Shown here one piece after another: positions 8,307 to 15,287 of a DNA stretch of 32,121 nt. The position numbers and the translations under genes are program-made. The notes under the pieces are model-generated. The model saw only the letters and a program-made list of their open reading frames with translations, was not told where the DNA came from and ran no database searches. The first letter of the stretch is position 1. Each line of letters begins with the position of its first letter. Origin of the DNA: Rhodospirillales bacterium (GTDB taxonomy: Bacteria; Pseudomonadota; Alphaproteobacteria; Rhodospirillales; JASLLZ01); NCBI GenBank assembly GCA_030746775.1, contig JASLLZ010000028.1, positions 1 through 32,121 of the forward strand, read 5' to 3'.

Positions 8307-8747
8307 CTACAACTCTGGCCAGGGAAGAATTCCCTGCGGGACCATGACAATAAGCCACGCCCAAAACCAAGCCGTGCCGATGGCGAACACGACGGCGAAA
8401 GCCAAACTGGGCAGCCAGCGATAGCCGCTTATGCCGCGCATGTAGGCGACGGTCACCAGCAAGGTGCTCAACAAATACCCCAGGTGGGGCATTATGAACG
8501 CGTAGGCGGCCAGGATGGCGAAGGCAGCGACCACGTGGCGTCCTCCCGGACCGCCGGTCCACTCGCCGGCGCTGCCCCGGAACCAGTACAACACCGTAAG
8601 GGTGGCCAGGATCAGGCCGATCAGGATTTCGTACCCTCCCGATTCGCCGGCCCGCATTCGGTCGAGGTTCGTCAGGACGAGCCCATCAATCACGACTATT
8701 GTCGATAGGGCGAAAAGGATCCCGACTTCAATGCGTTTGATGTGCAT
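8307..8747 (-). CDS. tctB: Tripartite tricarboxylate transporter small permease, TctB family
   Basis: This is the small membrane subunit that pairs with TctA. The 146 residues form four hydrophobic segments (about 8-26, 41-57, 74-91 and a long stretch at 97-140), as in the family. An upstream in-frame start at 8936 would add 63 Arg-rich residues unlike a TctB. The start at 8747 has an AGGGAG ribosome-binding site about 7 bases upstream and gives the usual MHIKR-type short cytoplasmic N terminus. TctB sequences diverge strongly, so the call leans on hydrophobicity, length and position between the substrate-binding protein and TctA. Confidence 0.88.
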   Translation of the reverse strand: MHIKRIEVGILFALSTIVVIDGLVLTNLDRMRAGESGGYEILIGLILATLTVLYWFRGSAGEWTGGPGGRHVVAAFAILAAYAFIMPHLGYLLSTLLVTVAYMRGISGYRWLPSLAFAVVFAIGTAWFWAWLIVMVPQGILPWPEL

Positions 8748-8800
8748 CACGGCTCCCTGTTTGCGGGCGGGGGTGTGGCACGGCCTTTTCCATGCCCAAA

Positions 8801-10126
8801 TTAAAGGCGAACGACGCCGACGTTGTTCTCTATCTCCACCTTGGTGCCGAACGGATCGGACAGTTCTCGGAGATTTTCCAAGATTTCGCCGCCCACTTTC
8901 TTGTCCGCCAACATGGGCCGGCCGCGCTGACCCCACGAGGTGCCGAACCCCAAGTCGATGGGGTGGAGGATAAGCTCGCGCACCTTCCAGTCCCGCCAGC
9001 CGACGGTGGCGATAACCGTGCGCCAGATCGAGGGATCGGCCGGAAATCCGCGCGTCTCGTCGGCGCTCCTCGCCGACATCCAGTCGGGGGCGATGGCATC
9101 CATTCCCAGCCCCACCCTGTCATAGCTCTCTTGCGGATAGCGCATGAAGTTCTCTTCTTGGAAGAAGAAGTCCCCGAGGCTGTGGAATATGGGACATCCC
9201 TTGTAGATCTCTATGCCGCGCAGATGATGATACCCGTGACCGACGACGGCGTGGGCACCGGCATCGATGACGGCATGGGAAAATTCCTGGGCGAAATCGG
9301 CGGGAATTTCGGGGCTTTCGCCCTGCTCGTGGCTGTGCAGGCTGACCACCACATAGTCGGCCTGCTTGGCGGCGGCCCGCACCCATTTCAGGTTGTCTTC
9401 AAGATCCCCGGCATCGCAGCTCGTGTTGCGGCGGAACCTGTCGCCCAGTTCAAACACCTTGCCGAAAACGTGGAAGCGGGTGTCGGTATCGTCATAGACG
9501 CGGCCATAGTAATGCTGCGTGTTGTAAAGTTCTTTCTCGACCTCCCAGCCGATCTCGGCGCTGATGCGCCTGAGTTCGTCCAGGGCCTGCTGGTCGACGG
9601 TGTAGACCGTCTTGAAGCCGAGGCAGTTGATGCCGGGGCGGCCCTGCATGTCGGGTCGCTGTTCGCCGGCCCGCCAGTGGGGTTCGAAGGTGGAATTGAC
9701 CGAGACCAGAGCCACCCGGCCGCGCCGCGTGTCAAAAAAGCACGGCATGCGGGCGTCTTGCAGGTTCGCCCCGGCGCCTGAATTGGGGATGCCGTGGCGC
9801 TTCAGGTGGCCGATGGTTGTGAGGATTCCCTCGTAGCCGAAGTTGTAGGCGTGGTTGTTGGCCAGCGAGACAATGTCGATGCCGGCCCACTTCAACTCGG
9901 CCAGGATTTCCGGGTCGGCCTGGGCGTGGGTGCCGTCCAGGTAGGCGGGGGGATGTTCGTATTCGTGGAAGAGGATCTCGAGGTTGGCGAAAGTGCAGTC
10001 GGTGCCGCGCAGCAGTTCCACCATGTCGAGGAACCGTTTCTCCTTGAACACGGAGAGGGGGCGGCTGAGGATCGCGTCCCCAACCGCCCCCAGGGTGAAA
10101 TCACCCTTATCCGCGTCGTAGAGCAT
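8801..10126 (-). CDS. CapA/PgsA-family metallophosphatase-fold protein
   Basis: The family name comes from poly-gamma-glutamate capsule synthesis (CapA/PgsA), but members form a broad group with a calcineurin-like metal site. The 441 residues show the family motifs in order: GAVGD (D17), FANLE (N48, E50), VSLANNH (N91, H92) with YNFG following, SLHSHEQ and AVVGHGYHHL, then HSLGDFFF. No signal peptide or transmembrane anchor is visible, unlike capsule PgsA, so a cytosolic hydrolase is more likely. It lies inside the TTT importer unit (13 bp after tctC, 53 bp before tctB), which suggests it acts on the imported compound. No capsule synthesis genes (capB, capC) are nearby. The substrate is unknown. 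Confidence 0.85.
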   Translation of the reverse strand: MLYDADKGDFTLGAVGDAILSRPLSVFKEKRFLDMVELLRGTDCTFANLEILFHEYEHPPAYLDGTHAQADPEILAELKWAGIDIVSLANNHAYNFGYEGILTTIGHLKRHGIPNSGAGANLQDARMPCFFDTRRGRVALVSVNSTFEPHWRAGEQRPDMQGRPGINCLGFKTVYTVDQQALDELRRISAEIGWEVEKELYNTQHYYGRVYDDTDTRFHVFGKVFELGDRFRRNTSCDAGDLEDNLKWVRAAAKQADYVVVSLHSHEQGESPEIPADFAQEFSHAVIDAGAHAVVGHGYHHLRGIEIYKGCPIFHSLGDFFFQEENFMRYPQESYDRVGLGMDAIAPDWMSARSADETRGFPADPSIWRTVIATVGWRDWKVRELILHPIDLGFGTSWGQRGRPMLADKKVGGEILENLRELSDPFGTKVEIENNVGVVRL

Positions 10127-10139
10127 GCTCGCGGAGAGG

Positions 10140-11114
10140 CTACTTGACCAAGGTCTTGTAGAATTCCGCCTCCTTGAGGACGTGCTTTCGGGTCTCCGCC
10201 GGCGGCTTGTAGAACGGGAACGTCGCCAGCTTGTCCATGTCCTTGAGGAACTCCGGGTTCTTGTGAAGCTTGCGCACGACCTCGTCCATCTTCTGCATGA
10301 CCTCGGCCGGTAGGCCCGGCGGTCCGGAGACGCCGTACCAGCTGAAGAGATCGAACTGAGGGTAGCCGGCCTCGGCCATCGTCGGGACCTTGGGAAGCGC
10401 GCCGATCCGCGAGCTTGCCGTGACGGCCAGGGCCTTGAGATCGCCCGACCGGTGCATGCTGACGATCGAATTGGCGCCGCCGCCGCCCATCGTCACGTGA
10501 CCGCCGGCGACCGCCACGTTGCCGGGCCCGGCGCCCTTGTAGTCGACCGCTTTGGTCTTGGAGGTGTCGATTCCGGCGATCTCGAAGAACCGATTGTGGA
10601 TGGTCTCGGTGAAGCTCCCACCGACACGCCAGTAGGTGAACTTCTCGGGAGACTTCTTGGCGAAGGCCACCATGTCCTTAAGCGTGTTCCAGGGCGCGTC
10701 TCCCTTGACCACGATGGCGTTCGCTCCGCCGGCGATCAGCGGACCGAAGGTCCGGTTTCCGATATCGATCGGATTGGATTTCAGCATCACCTTGGTGGCG
10801 CTGGCGGCTTGCTGTTCCTGGATCAAGGTGTAGCCGTCGGGCCTGGAATTCATGACGTAGGTGATCGCCGGGATCTGGTTGCCGCCGGGCTTGTTGATGA
10901 CGTTGACCGGAACCCCGAGCTCGCGGGAGAGATGCGGGGTCAGAACCCGCGCGATGGTATCGCTGCCGCCGCCGGGCGAGAAAACCACTACCCATTGAAT
11001 GGCCTTCTTGGGCCATCCGGCGGCGTGGCTAACGCCCGGAAGGGCGGACACCAGGGCGGCGAACACCGCGACGAGGGTGCCCCACTTCAGGGCTTTTCCA
11101 AGATTCGGTAACAT
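10140..11114 (-). CDS. tctC: TctC/Bug-family periplasmic substrate-binding protein
   Basis: This is the extracytoplasmic solute receptor of the TTT importer. A Sec-type signal peptide (basic start, hydrophobic core at about 11-28, likely cleavage near SHA at 29-31) precedes a mature Bug fold. Family features include WVVVFSPGGGSDTIAR, VNVINKPGGNQI, RPDGYTL and KVPTMAEAGYP. The ATG at 11114 has GGAGG about 7 bases upstream; the longer frame from 11219 would place a non-signal segment in front and was rejected. The length of 324 residues is standard. The ligand cannot be read from the sequence: Bug proteins bind varied carboxylates, amides and aromatic acids. It is the second gene of the unit, after the M19-like gene. 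Confidence 0.93.
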   Translation of the reverse strand: MLPNLGKALKWGTLVAVFAALVSALPGVSHAAGWPKKAIQWVVVFSPGGGSDTIARVLTPHLSRELGVPVNVINKPGGNQIPAITYVMNSRPDGYTLIQEQQAASATKVMLKSNPIDIGNRTFGPLIAGGANAIVVKGDAPWNTLKDMVAFAKKSPEKFTYWRVGGSFTETIHNRFFEIAGIDTSKTKAVDYKGAGPGNVAVAGGHVTMGGGGANSIVSMHRSGDLKALAVTASSRIGALPKVPTMAEAGYPQFDLFSWYGVSGPPGLPAEVMQKMDEVVRKLHKNPEFLKDMDKLATFPFYKPPAETRKHVLKEAEFYKTLVK

Positions 11115-11175
11115 AGCGGTCCTCCAAGTCTGTGATTGGTTGTGATTGGTTGGAGATGCCGAAATTGGGCCGCGA

Positions 11176-12249
11176 CTATCCCCCCCAAACCTCCTTGAAA
11201 ATTCGCATCCAGTTTCCACCGAGGACCTTCTTGGTGTCCTCGTCCGAATACTTACGCTTTATGAGGCCCCGCGTAAGGTTCAACATTTTACCGTGGTTAT
11301 CAAGTCCAATCGGAAACGGATCATACTTGTCGGTGGGGCCGACGCCGAAGACGTCGGGGCGCTTTTCGCGCACCAGCCGGATATTGGAATCCCGTGGCGG
11401 ATCAAGCGTCCTGGCGGCGTAGTTCGACATGTCCGAACCGAAGCCGACGTGATCGATGCCCATGAGGTTCACGGCATAGTCGATCTGGTCCAGCACGTCG
11501 TCGACCGTCGCCTGCTGCACCACGTGGGTGTCGGGGTCGCGCTTGACGAAACAGGGCTGGGTCGGAATGCCGAGGATGCCCCCGGTTTCCGCAATCCCTT
11601 TCAGAAGGTCGTCGGGTTTGTTGCGGCCGTATGATCGCGCCAGGGTGTAGACGCCGGAGTGGGTCGCGGTAACAGGCTTCTTCGAGTGCTTGATCGCGTC
11701 CCACGACGTGGTATGACCGCAGTGGGACACGTCCAACAGCAGCCCCAAGCGGTTGCTCTCTTCCACCACCTCCATACCGAAATTGGACAGGCCCCCGTCG
11801 ACCCGTTCGCAGCAGCCGGCGCCGACGAAGGTCTGGGTGTTATACGTCAACTGCAGGACTCTAAGTCCCAGGTCGTAGAAGGTGTATAGGTAATCGAGCT
11901 TGTCCAGGATCGGCGTCGTGTTCTGGAAATGAATGACCATGCCGAATTTGCCGGCCCGCTTGCATTCCATCAGATCGGCGGCCGAGACGACCAGCGCCGT
12001 TGTCTTTGAGTTGCGATCAATGAGGCGCTTGATTTTGCTGATGTTGTCGATGGCGATGGCAAAGTCGGTCTCGGAGGTCGCCAGGCTGATGTTGCCGCCG
12101 CTCACGCCGCCGTCGAGAAAAGCCTGAATTTCGGTCTCTTCCTCTATATGGAAGCCCATCACCGAAACCGCGCCGTCGAAGATGAACGCATCGCCGTGCA
12201 CGGCCTTGGCGTGCTCCTCCATCTCCGCCGGCAGATCGTAGAACGACAT
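11176..12249 (-). CDS. Peptidase M19 (membrane dipeptidase)-like amidohydrolase with altered metal site
   Basis: The 357-residue protein follows the renal dipeptidase (M19) fold pattern: LDVSHCG (H176), ATHSG (H197), YGRN (R209) and VGFGSDMSN (D273). However, the N-terminal HxD metal motif is replaced (D25-GAVS, with Ala and Ser at the ligand positions), the bridging Glu position reads HFQN (Q109), and the LTHN-like motif is LTYN. A canonical two-zinc site is therefore unlikely, and the protein may use one metal or a different chemistry. No signal peptide is seen. It is the first gene of the unit and has a GGGGGAGG ribosome-binding site. Its co-transcription with the TTT importer and CapA-like gene suggests cleavage of an imported amide or peptide-like compound, which is inference. 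Confidence 0.85.
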   Translation of the reverse strand: MSFYDLPAEMEEHAKAVHGDAFIFDGAVSVMGFHIEEETEIQAFLDGGVSGGNISLATSETDFAIAIDNISKIKRLIDRNSKTTALVVSAADLMECKRAGKFGMVIHFQNTTPILDKLDYLYTFYDLGLRVLQLTYNTQTFVGAGCCERVDGGLSNFGMEVVEESNRLGLLLDVSHCGHTTSWDAIKHSKKPVTATHSGVYTLARSYGRNKPDDLLKGIAETGGILGIPTQPCFVKRDPDTHVVQQATVDDVLDQIDYAVNLMGIDHVGFGSDMSNYAARTLDPPRDSNIRLVREKRPDVFGVGPTDKYDPFPIGLDNHGKMLNLTRGLIKRKYSDEDTKKVLGGNWMRIFKEVWGG

Positions 12250-12278
12250 CGAACCTCCCCCGCGATCTATTGTTCAAG

Positions 12279-12324
12279 GTGATCACGTTCACTCCAGTTA
12301 AGCGGTTTGCAGCCCCTATGTCAA
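12279..12324 (-). promoter_or_regulatory. Promoter and possible operator of the M19/TTT unit
   Basis: On the minus strand a perfect -35 TTGACA (12319-12324) is followed after 17 bp by a weak -10 TTAACT (12296-12301). Just downstream lies the 8-bp perfect palindrome GTGATCAC (12279-12286), in a position where a repressor could block transcription. The 223-bp region also separates this unit from the divergent ccmA gene; I see no convincing ccmA promoter in it. No regulator gene is adjacent, so the operator idea is tentative. Confidence 0.4.
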
Positions 12325-12472
12325 AATTGTCCAGGGCGCGGGGGGATAGGTTCGGCGACAATTCTTTTCCGACCCTTCTTTTCACTGATCCCGGCGCATG
12401 GCGATTTTCCTTCCCCGCCATATTGCGTTACCTTGCGCGCCCGACCGCATTCTGGCTTGGAGGTCGATCCTC

Positions 12473-13132
12473 ATGGCGCCCGCTTCCGGCACGCTTTTTA
12501 CGGGCCACGACCTCACCTGCATCCGCGGCGAACGGCTGGTTTTCGCCGGCCTCGACTTTGCCCTCGGCGCCGGCGATGCCCTGTTGCTGGTCGGCGCCAA
12601 CGGAAGCGGAAAATCGTCGCTGTTGCGTCTCATGGCGGGCCTCTTGCGTCCGGCCGCCGGCGCCGTCCGCTGGAGCGGCGAATCGATTGCCGCCGATCCC
12701 GAGACGCATAATGCCCGCCTGCACTACGTCGGTCATCTGGACCCGGCCAAGGCGGCCCTGACGGTGAACGAAAACCTTTCCTTCTGGGCCCGGATGGGGA
12801 ATGGCTCGGGCACCGTCGCGGGCGCCCTCGAGTCCTTCGACAGCGCCTCCCTGGCCGATGTGCCGGGGCGCTTTCTCTCGGCCGGCCAGAAGCGGCGCGC
12901 CAACCTGGCCCGCCTGGCCGCTTCGCCGGCAACCCTGTGGCTGTTGGACGAACCGACGACGGCCCTCGACGCGGCGGCCACTGACTGTCTGATGGCGGCC
13001 ATTGCCCGTCATCGGGCGGACGGCGGCATGGTGGCGATCTCAACCCACGCCGGGCTCGCCCTCGATGGCGCCCGCTTTTTGGATCTCGATACCTTCGCCG
13101 GCCGGCCGGATGCCGCCGGGGCGGCGCCGTGA
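12473..13132 (+). CDS. ccmA: Cytochrome c maturation ABC ATPase CcmA
   Basis: This is the ATPase of the CcmABCD complex, which releases holo-CcmE charged with heme. The 219 residues contain Walker A GANGSGKS at 41-48, signature LSAGQ at 135-139 and Walker B LWLLDE at 155-160, with the short single-domain length of CcmA. The ATG at 12473 has GGAGG about 9 bases upstream; the ATG at 12398 would add 25 residues of non-family sequence. It is the first gene of the nine-gene ccm operon and overlaps ccmB by 4 bases. Confidence 0.95.
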   Translation: MAPASGTLFTGHDLTCIRGERLVFAGLDFALGAGDALLLVGANGSGKSSLLRLMAGLLRPAAGAVRWSGESIAADPETHNARLHYVGHLDPAKAALTVNENLSFWARMGNGSGTVAGALESFDSASLADVPGRFLSAGQKRRANLARLAASPATLWLLDEPTTALDAAATDCLMAAIARHRADGGMVAISTHAGLALDGARFLDLDTFAGRPDAAGAAP

Positions 13133-13794
13133 GACGGGCCTTCGACATCATGCGCCGCGACCTGCGCCTGGCCCTGCGCCAAGGGGTCGACAGCCTCATG
13201 GCGGTGGTCTTCTTCGTCCTTGCCGTGGTGCTGTTTCCCTTGGGCGTCGGACCCGAGGCCAATATCTTGGCGCGTATCGCGGCGGGCGTTATCTGGGTGG
13301 TGGCGCTGCTTGCCTCCATGCTTTCGCTGGAGCGCCTGTTCCAGACCGACTACGAGGACGGATCGTTGGAGCTGCTGGCCCTCGCTCCGGTGGCGTTGGA
13401 GCTTGTCGTCGTGGCCAAGGTCGTTGCCCACTGGCTGACCACGGGGGTGCCCCTGATCGTGGCCGCGCCGGTTCTGGCCGTGCTGCTCGACATGGACGCC
13501 CAGGGCTTCGCCGTCCTCATCGCGGCCCTGGGGCTGGGAACGCCGACCATGAGCCTCATCGGCAGTGTCGGCGCGGCGTTGATCCTTGGCGCCCGGCGCG
13601 GCGGCGTGCTGCTGTCCTTGCTGGTGCTGCCGCTTTTCATTCCGGTATTGATCTTCGGCGTCGCCGCGGTCGATGCCGCCCTCGGCGGTTTCGCGGTGCG
13701 TCCCCACCTGATGATTCTGGGCGGACTTCTGATCGGCGCCGTGGCGCTTTGCCCGTGGGCCGCCGCGGCGGCCTTGCGCCAGTCCCTTGAATAG
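13129..13794 (+). CDS. ccmB: Heme exporter membrane protein CcmB
   Basis: CcmB is the six-helix membrane partner of CcmA in cytochrome c maturation. The 221-residue sequence starts with GTG overlapping the ccmA stop. The family pattern is clear: a basic N-terminal stretch (RRDLRLALRQG), FPLGVGPE after the first helix, LERLFQTDYEDGSLE in the first cytoplasmic loop, then alternating hydrophobic helices to the C terminus. Length and loop motif match CcmB closely. An 87-bp gap with a regulatory box follows before ccmC. Confidence 0.95.
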   Translation: MRRAFDIMRRDLRLALRQGVDSLMAVVFFVLAVVLFPLGVGPEANILARIAAGVIWVVALLASMLSLERLFQTDYEDGSLELLALAPVALELVVVAKVVAHWLTTGVPLIVAAPVLAVLLDMDAQGFAVLIAALGLGTPTMSLIGSVGAALILGARRGGVLLSLLVLPLFIPVLIFGVAAVDAALGGFAVRPHLMILGGLLIGAVALCPWAAAAALRQSLE

Positions 13795-13812
13795 GGAAAT
13801 CCATATATTATT

Positions 13813-13855
13813 TTGCGTTAGATCAATGGCAATGAACGGCCTGCGGGGCTACAAG
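13813..13855 (+). promoter_or_regulatory. FixK/FNR-type box and internal promoter before ccmC
   Basis: TTGCGTTAGATCAA at 13813-13826 fits the FixK/FNR pattern TTGC-N6-TCAA exactly. A -10-like TACAAG sits at 13850-13855, so transcription would start near 13861 with the box centred about 41.5 bp upstream, the classic class II activator position. It lies in the only sizeable gap inside the ccm operon. This suggests oxygen- or redox-controlled extra expression of ccmC onward. Binding is inferred from sequence only. Confidence 0.55.
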
Positions 13856-13881
13856 ACAGGAGATCCCGGGAACCGACAATC

Positions 13882-14604
13882 ATGCTGCACCGATTTGCCA
13901 ATCCGAACCGCTTCTTGCGCCTGAGCGCGGCGCTGCTGCCGTGGACGGCGGGGTTGACCTTGGTCCTTCTCATCGCCGGCCTCTATCTGGCGCTGTTCGC
14001 CTCGCCCGCCGACTACCAGCAGGGCGAGACCGTGCGCATCATGTACGTGCACGTGCCGGCGGCGTGGATGGCGCTGTTTTGTTATTCCTGCATGGCCGGA
14101 GCTAGCGCCGTCGGCCTGATCTGGAAGCATCCCCTGGCCGACATGGCGGCCAAGGCAACGGCGCCCATCGGCACCTGCTTCACCTTTCTGGCCCTTGTTA
14201 CCGGATCGCTGTGGGGCAAACCCATGTGGGGTACTTGGTGGGTGTGGGACGCGCGTCTGACGTCGGTGCTTATCTTGTTTTTTCTCTATCTCGGCTACAT
14301 GGCGTTGCACAATGCTTTCGACGACCCGACGCGCGGCGCCCGGTCGGCCGCCATCCTTGCCCTGGTCGGCTTCGTCAACGTCCCCATCATCAAGTTTTCC
14401 GTCGATTGGTGGAACACGCTCCATCAACCGTCAAGCGTGGTCAAGGCGGGCGGCCCCGCCATTCATCCCAGCATGCTGACGCCCCTGTTGCTGATGGGCC
14501 TGGCCTTCACCACCTATTACCTGTGGGTGCTGCTGTTGCGCCTTAGGGCCGAGATCGTCGCCGGCAAGGTGCGGGCGGTGCGCTTGCGCCGGGTCCACGG
14601 ATAG
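13882..14604 (+). CDS. ccmC: Heme handling protein CcmC
   Basis: CcmC is a six-helix membrane protein that presents heme to CcmE in the periplasm. The 240 residues contain the tryptophan-rich heme motif WGTWWVWDARL at 116-126, the histidine-bearing YVHVPAAW (H57), and NTLHQPSS for the second heme-ligand His. The length matches the family. It lies 87 bp after ccmB, behind a FixK/FNR-type box, and 16 bp before ccmD. Confidence 0.96.
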   Translation: MLHRFANPNRFLRLSAALLPWTAGLTLVLLIAGLYLALFASPADYQQGETVRIMYVHVPAAWMALFCYSCMAGASAVGLIWKHPLADMAAKATAPIGTCFTFLALVTGSLWGKPMWGTWWVWDARLTSVLILFFLYLGYMALHNAFDDPTRGARSAAILALVGFVNVPIIKFSVDWWNTLHQPSSVVKAGGPAIHPSMLTPLLLMGLAFTTYYLWVLLLRLRAEIVAGKVRAVRLRRVHG

Positions 14605-14620
14605 GGCCGGATATTGGACC

Positions 14621-14815
14621 ATGGATTCGATAACATCTTTTTTTCACATGGGCGGCTACGGGGCCTACGTCTGGCCCAGTTTCGTCATCACGCTGGTCGT
14701 CCTGGGGGCGTTATTCGCCCATAGCCTTTCGTTCCTGCGCGCCGGCGAGACGGCGCTCAAGGAGTTGCAGGACGAGAAGGCGCCTGCCGAGGACGAGGCG
14801 TCCGATGAAGCGTAA
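14621..14815 (+). CDS. ccmD: Heme exporter subunit CcmD
   Basis: CcmD is a small single-helix membrane protein that stabilises the CcmABC-CcmE complex. The 64 residues begin with the typical FFHMGGYGAYVWPSF segment, followed by one hydrophobic helix (about 18-36) and a charged cytoplasmic tail rich in Glu and Lys. The position between ccmC and ccmE, with an 11-base overlap into ccmE, supports the call. Confidence 0.93.
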   Translation: MDSITSFFHMGGYGAYVWPSFVITLVVLGALFAHSLSFLRAGETALKELQDEKAPAEDEASDEA

Positions 14816-15287
14816 ACACCGCCGCCTTACTTTCGTCTTTCTTGGCTTTCTGCTGGTCGCCACGGCGGCGGCCCTGGTGCTGACCGCCTTCGAGGACAAC
14901 ATCGTCTTTTTCCACAGTCCCACCGACGTGGCCGAGAAGCAGCTCCCCCCCGACCGCCGCATGCGCGTCGGCGGCCTGGTCGAGGAGGGCAGTGTCGAAA
15001 AGAACGTCGGCGAGGCCCGCGTCACCTTTCGCATCACCGATCTGGTGAACACGGTCGACGTCACCTATCGCGGCCTGTTGCCGGACCTTTTCCGCGAAGG
15101 CCAAGGCGTGGTCGCCGAGGGCCGCATGCAGGGCGGCGTCTTCCACGCCGACGAGGTCCTGGCCAAGCACGACGAGAACTACATGCCGCCCGAGGTCGCG
15201 GACGCGCTTAAGAAATCGGGTAAGTGGCAACACCTGGAAAAGGCCCTGGGTGATGCCGGCCCGCTCAAGGGGGACACGCCCAAGTGA
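14805..15287 (+). CDS. ccmE: Heme chaperone CcmE
   Basis: CcmE covalently binds heme in the periplasm and passes it to apocytochrome c through CcmF. The 160 residues have an N-terminal signal anchor (about 8-28), an OB-fold domain, and the covalent heme-binding motif with H122 and Y126 in KHDENYMPPEV. The HxxxY form of the motif is the common bacterial type. It overlaps ccmD upstream by 11 bases and ccmF by 4 bases. Confidence 0.97.
   Translation: MKRKHRRLTFVFLGFLLVATAAALVLTAFEDNIVFFHSPTDVAEKQLPPDRRMRVGGLVEEGSVEKNVGEARVTFRITDLVNTVDVTYRGLLPDLFREGQGVVAEGRMQGGVFHADEVLAKHDENYMPPEVADALKKSGKWQHLEKALGDAGPLKGDTPK

Noticed and set aside
5905-8562. 885-codon open frame on the minus strand across cyclase 2 and the tctA/tctB genes
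   Set aside because: It lies antisense or out of frame to genes with clear motifs, is Arg/His/Gly-rich, and has no family features. Such long shadows are common at this GC content.
8792-9781. 329-codon plus-strand frame antisense to the CapA-like gene
   Set aside because: The CapA-like motifs on the minus strand are unambiguous; this frame has no independent support.
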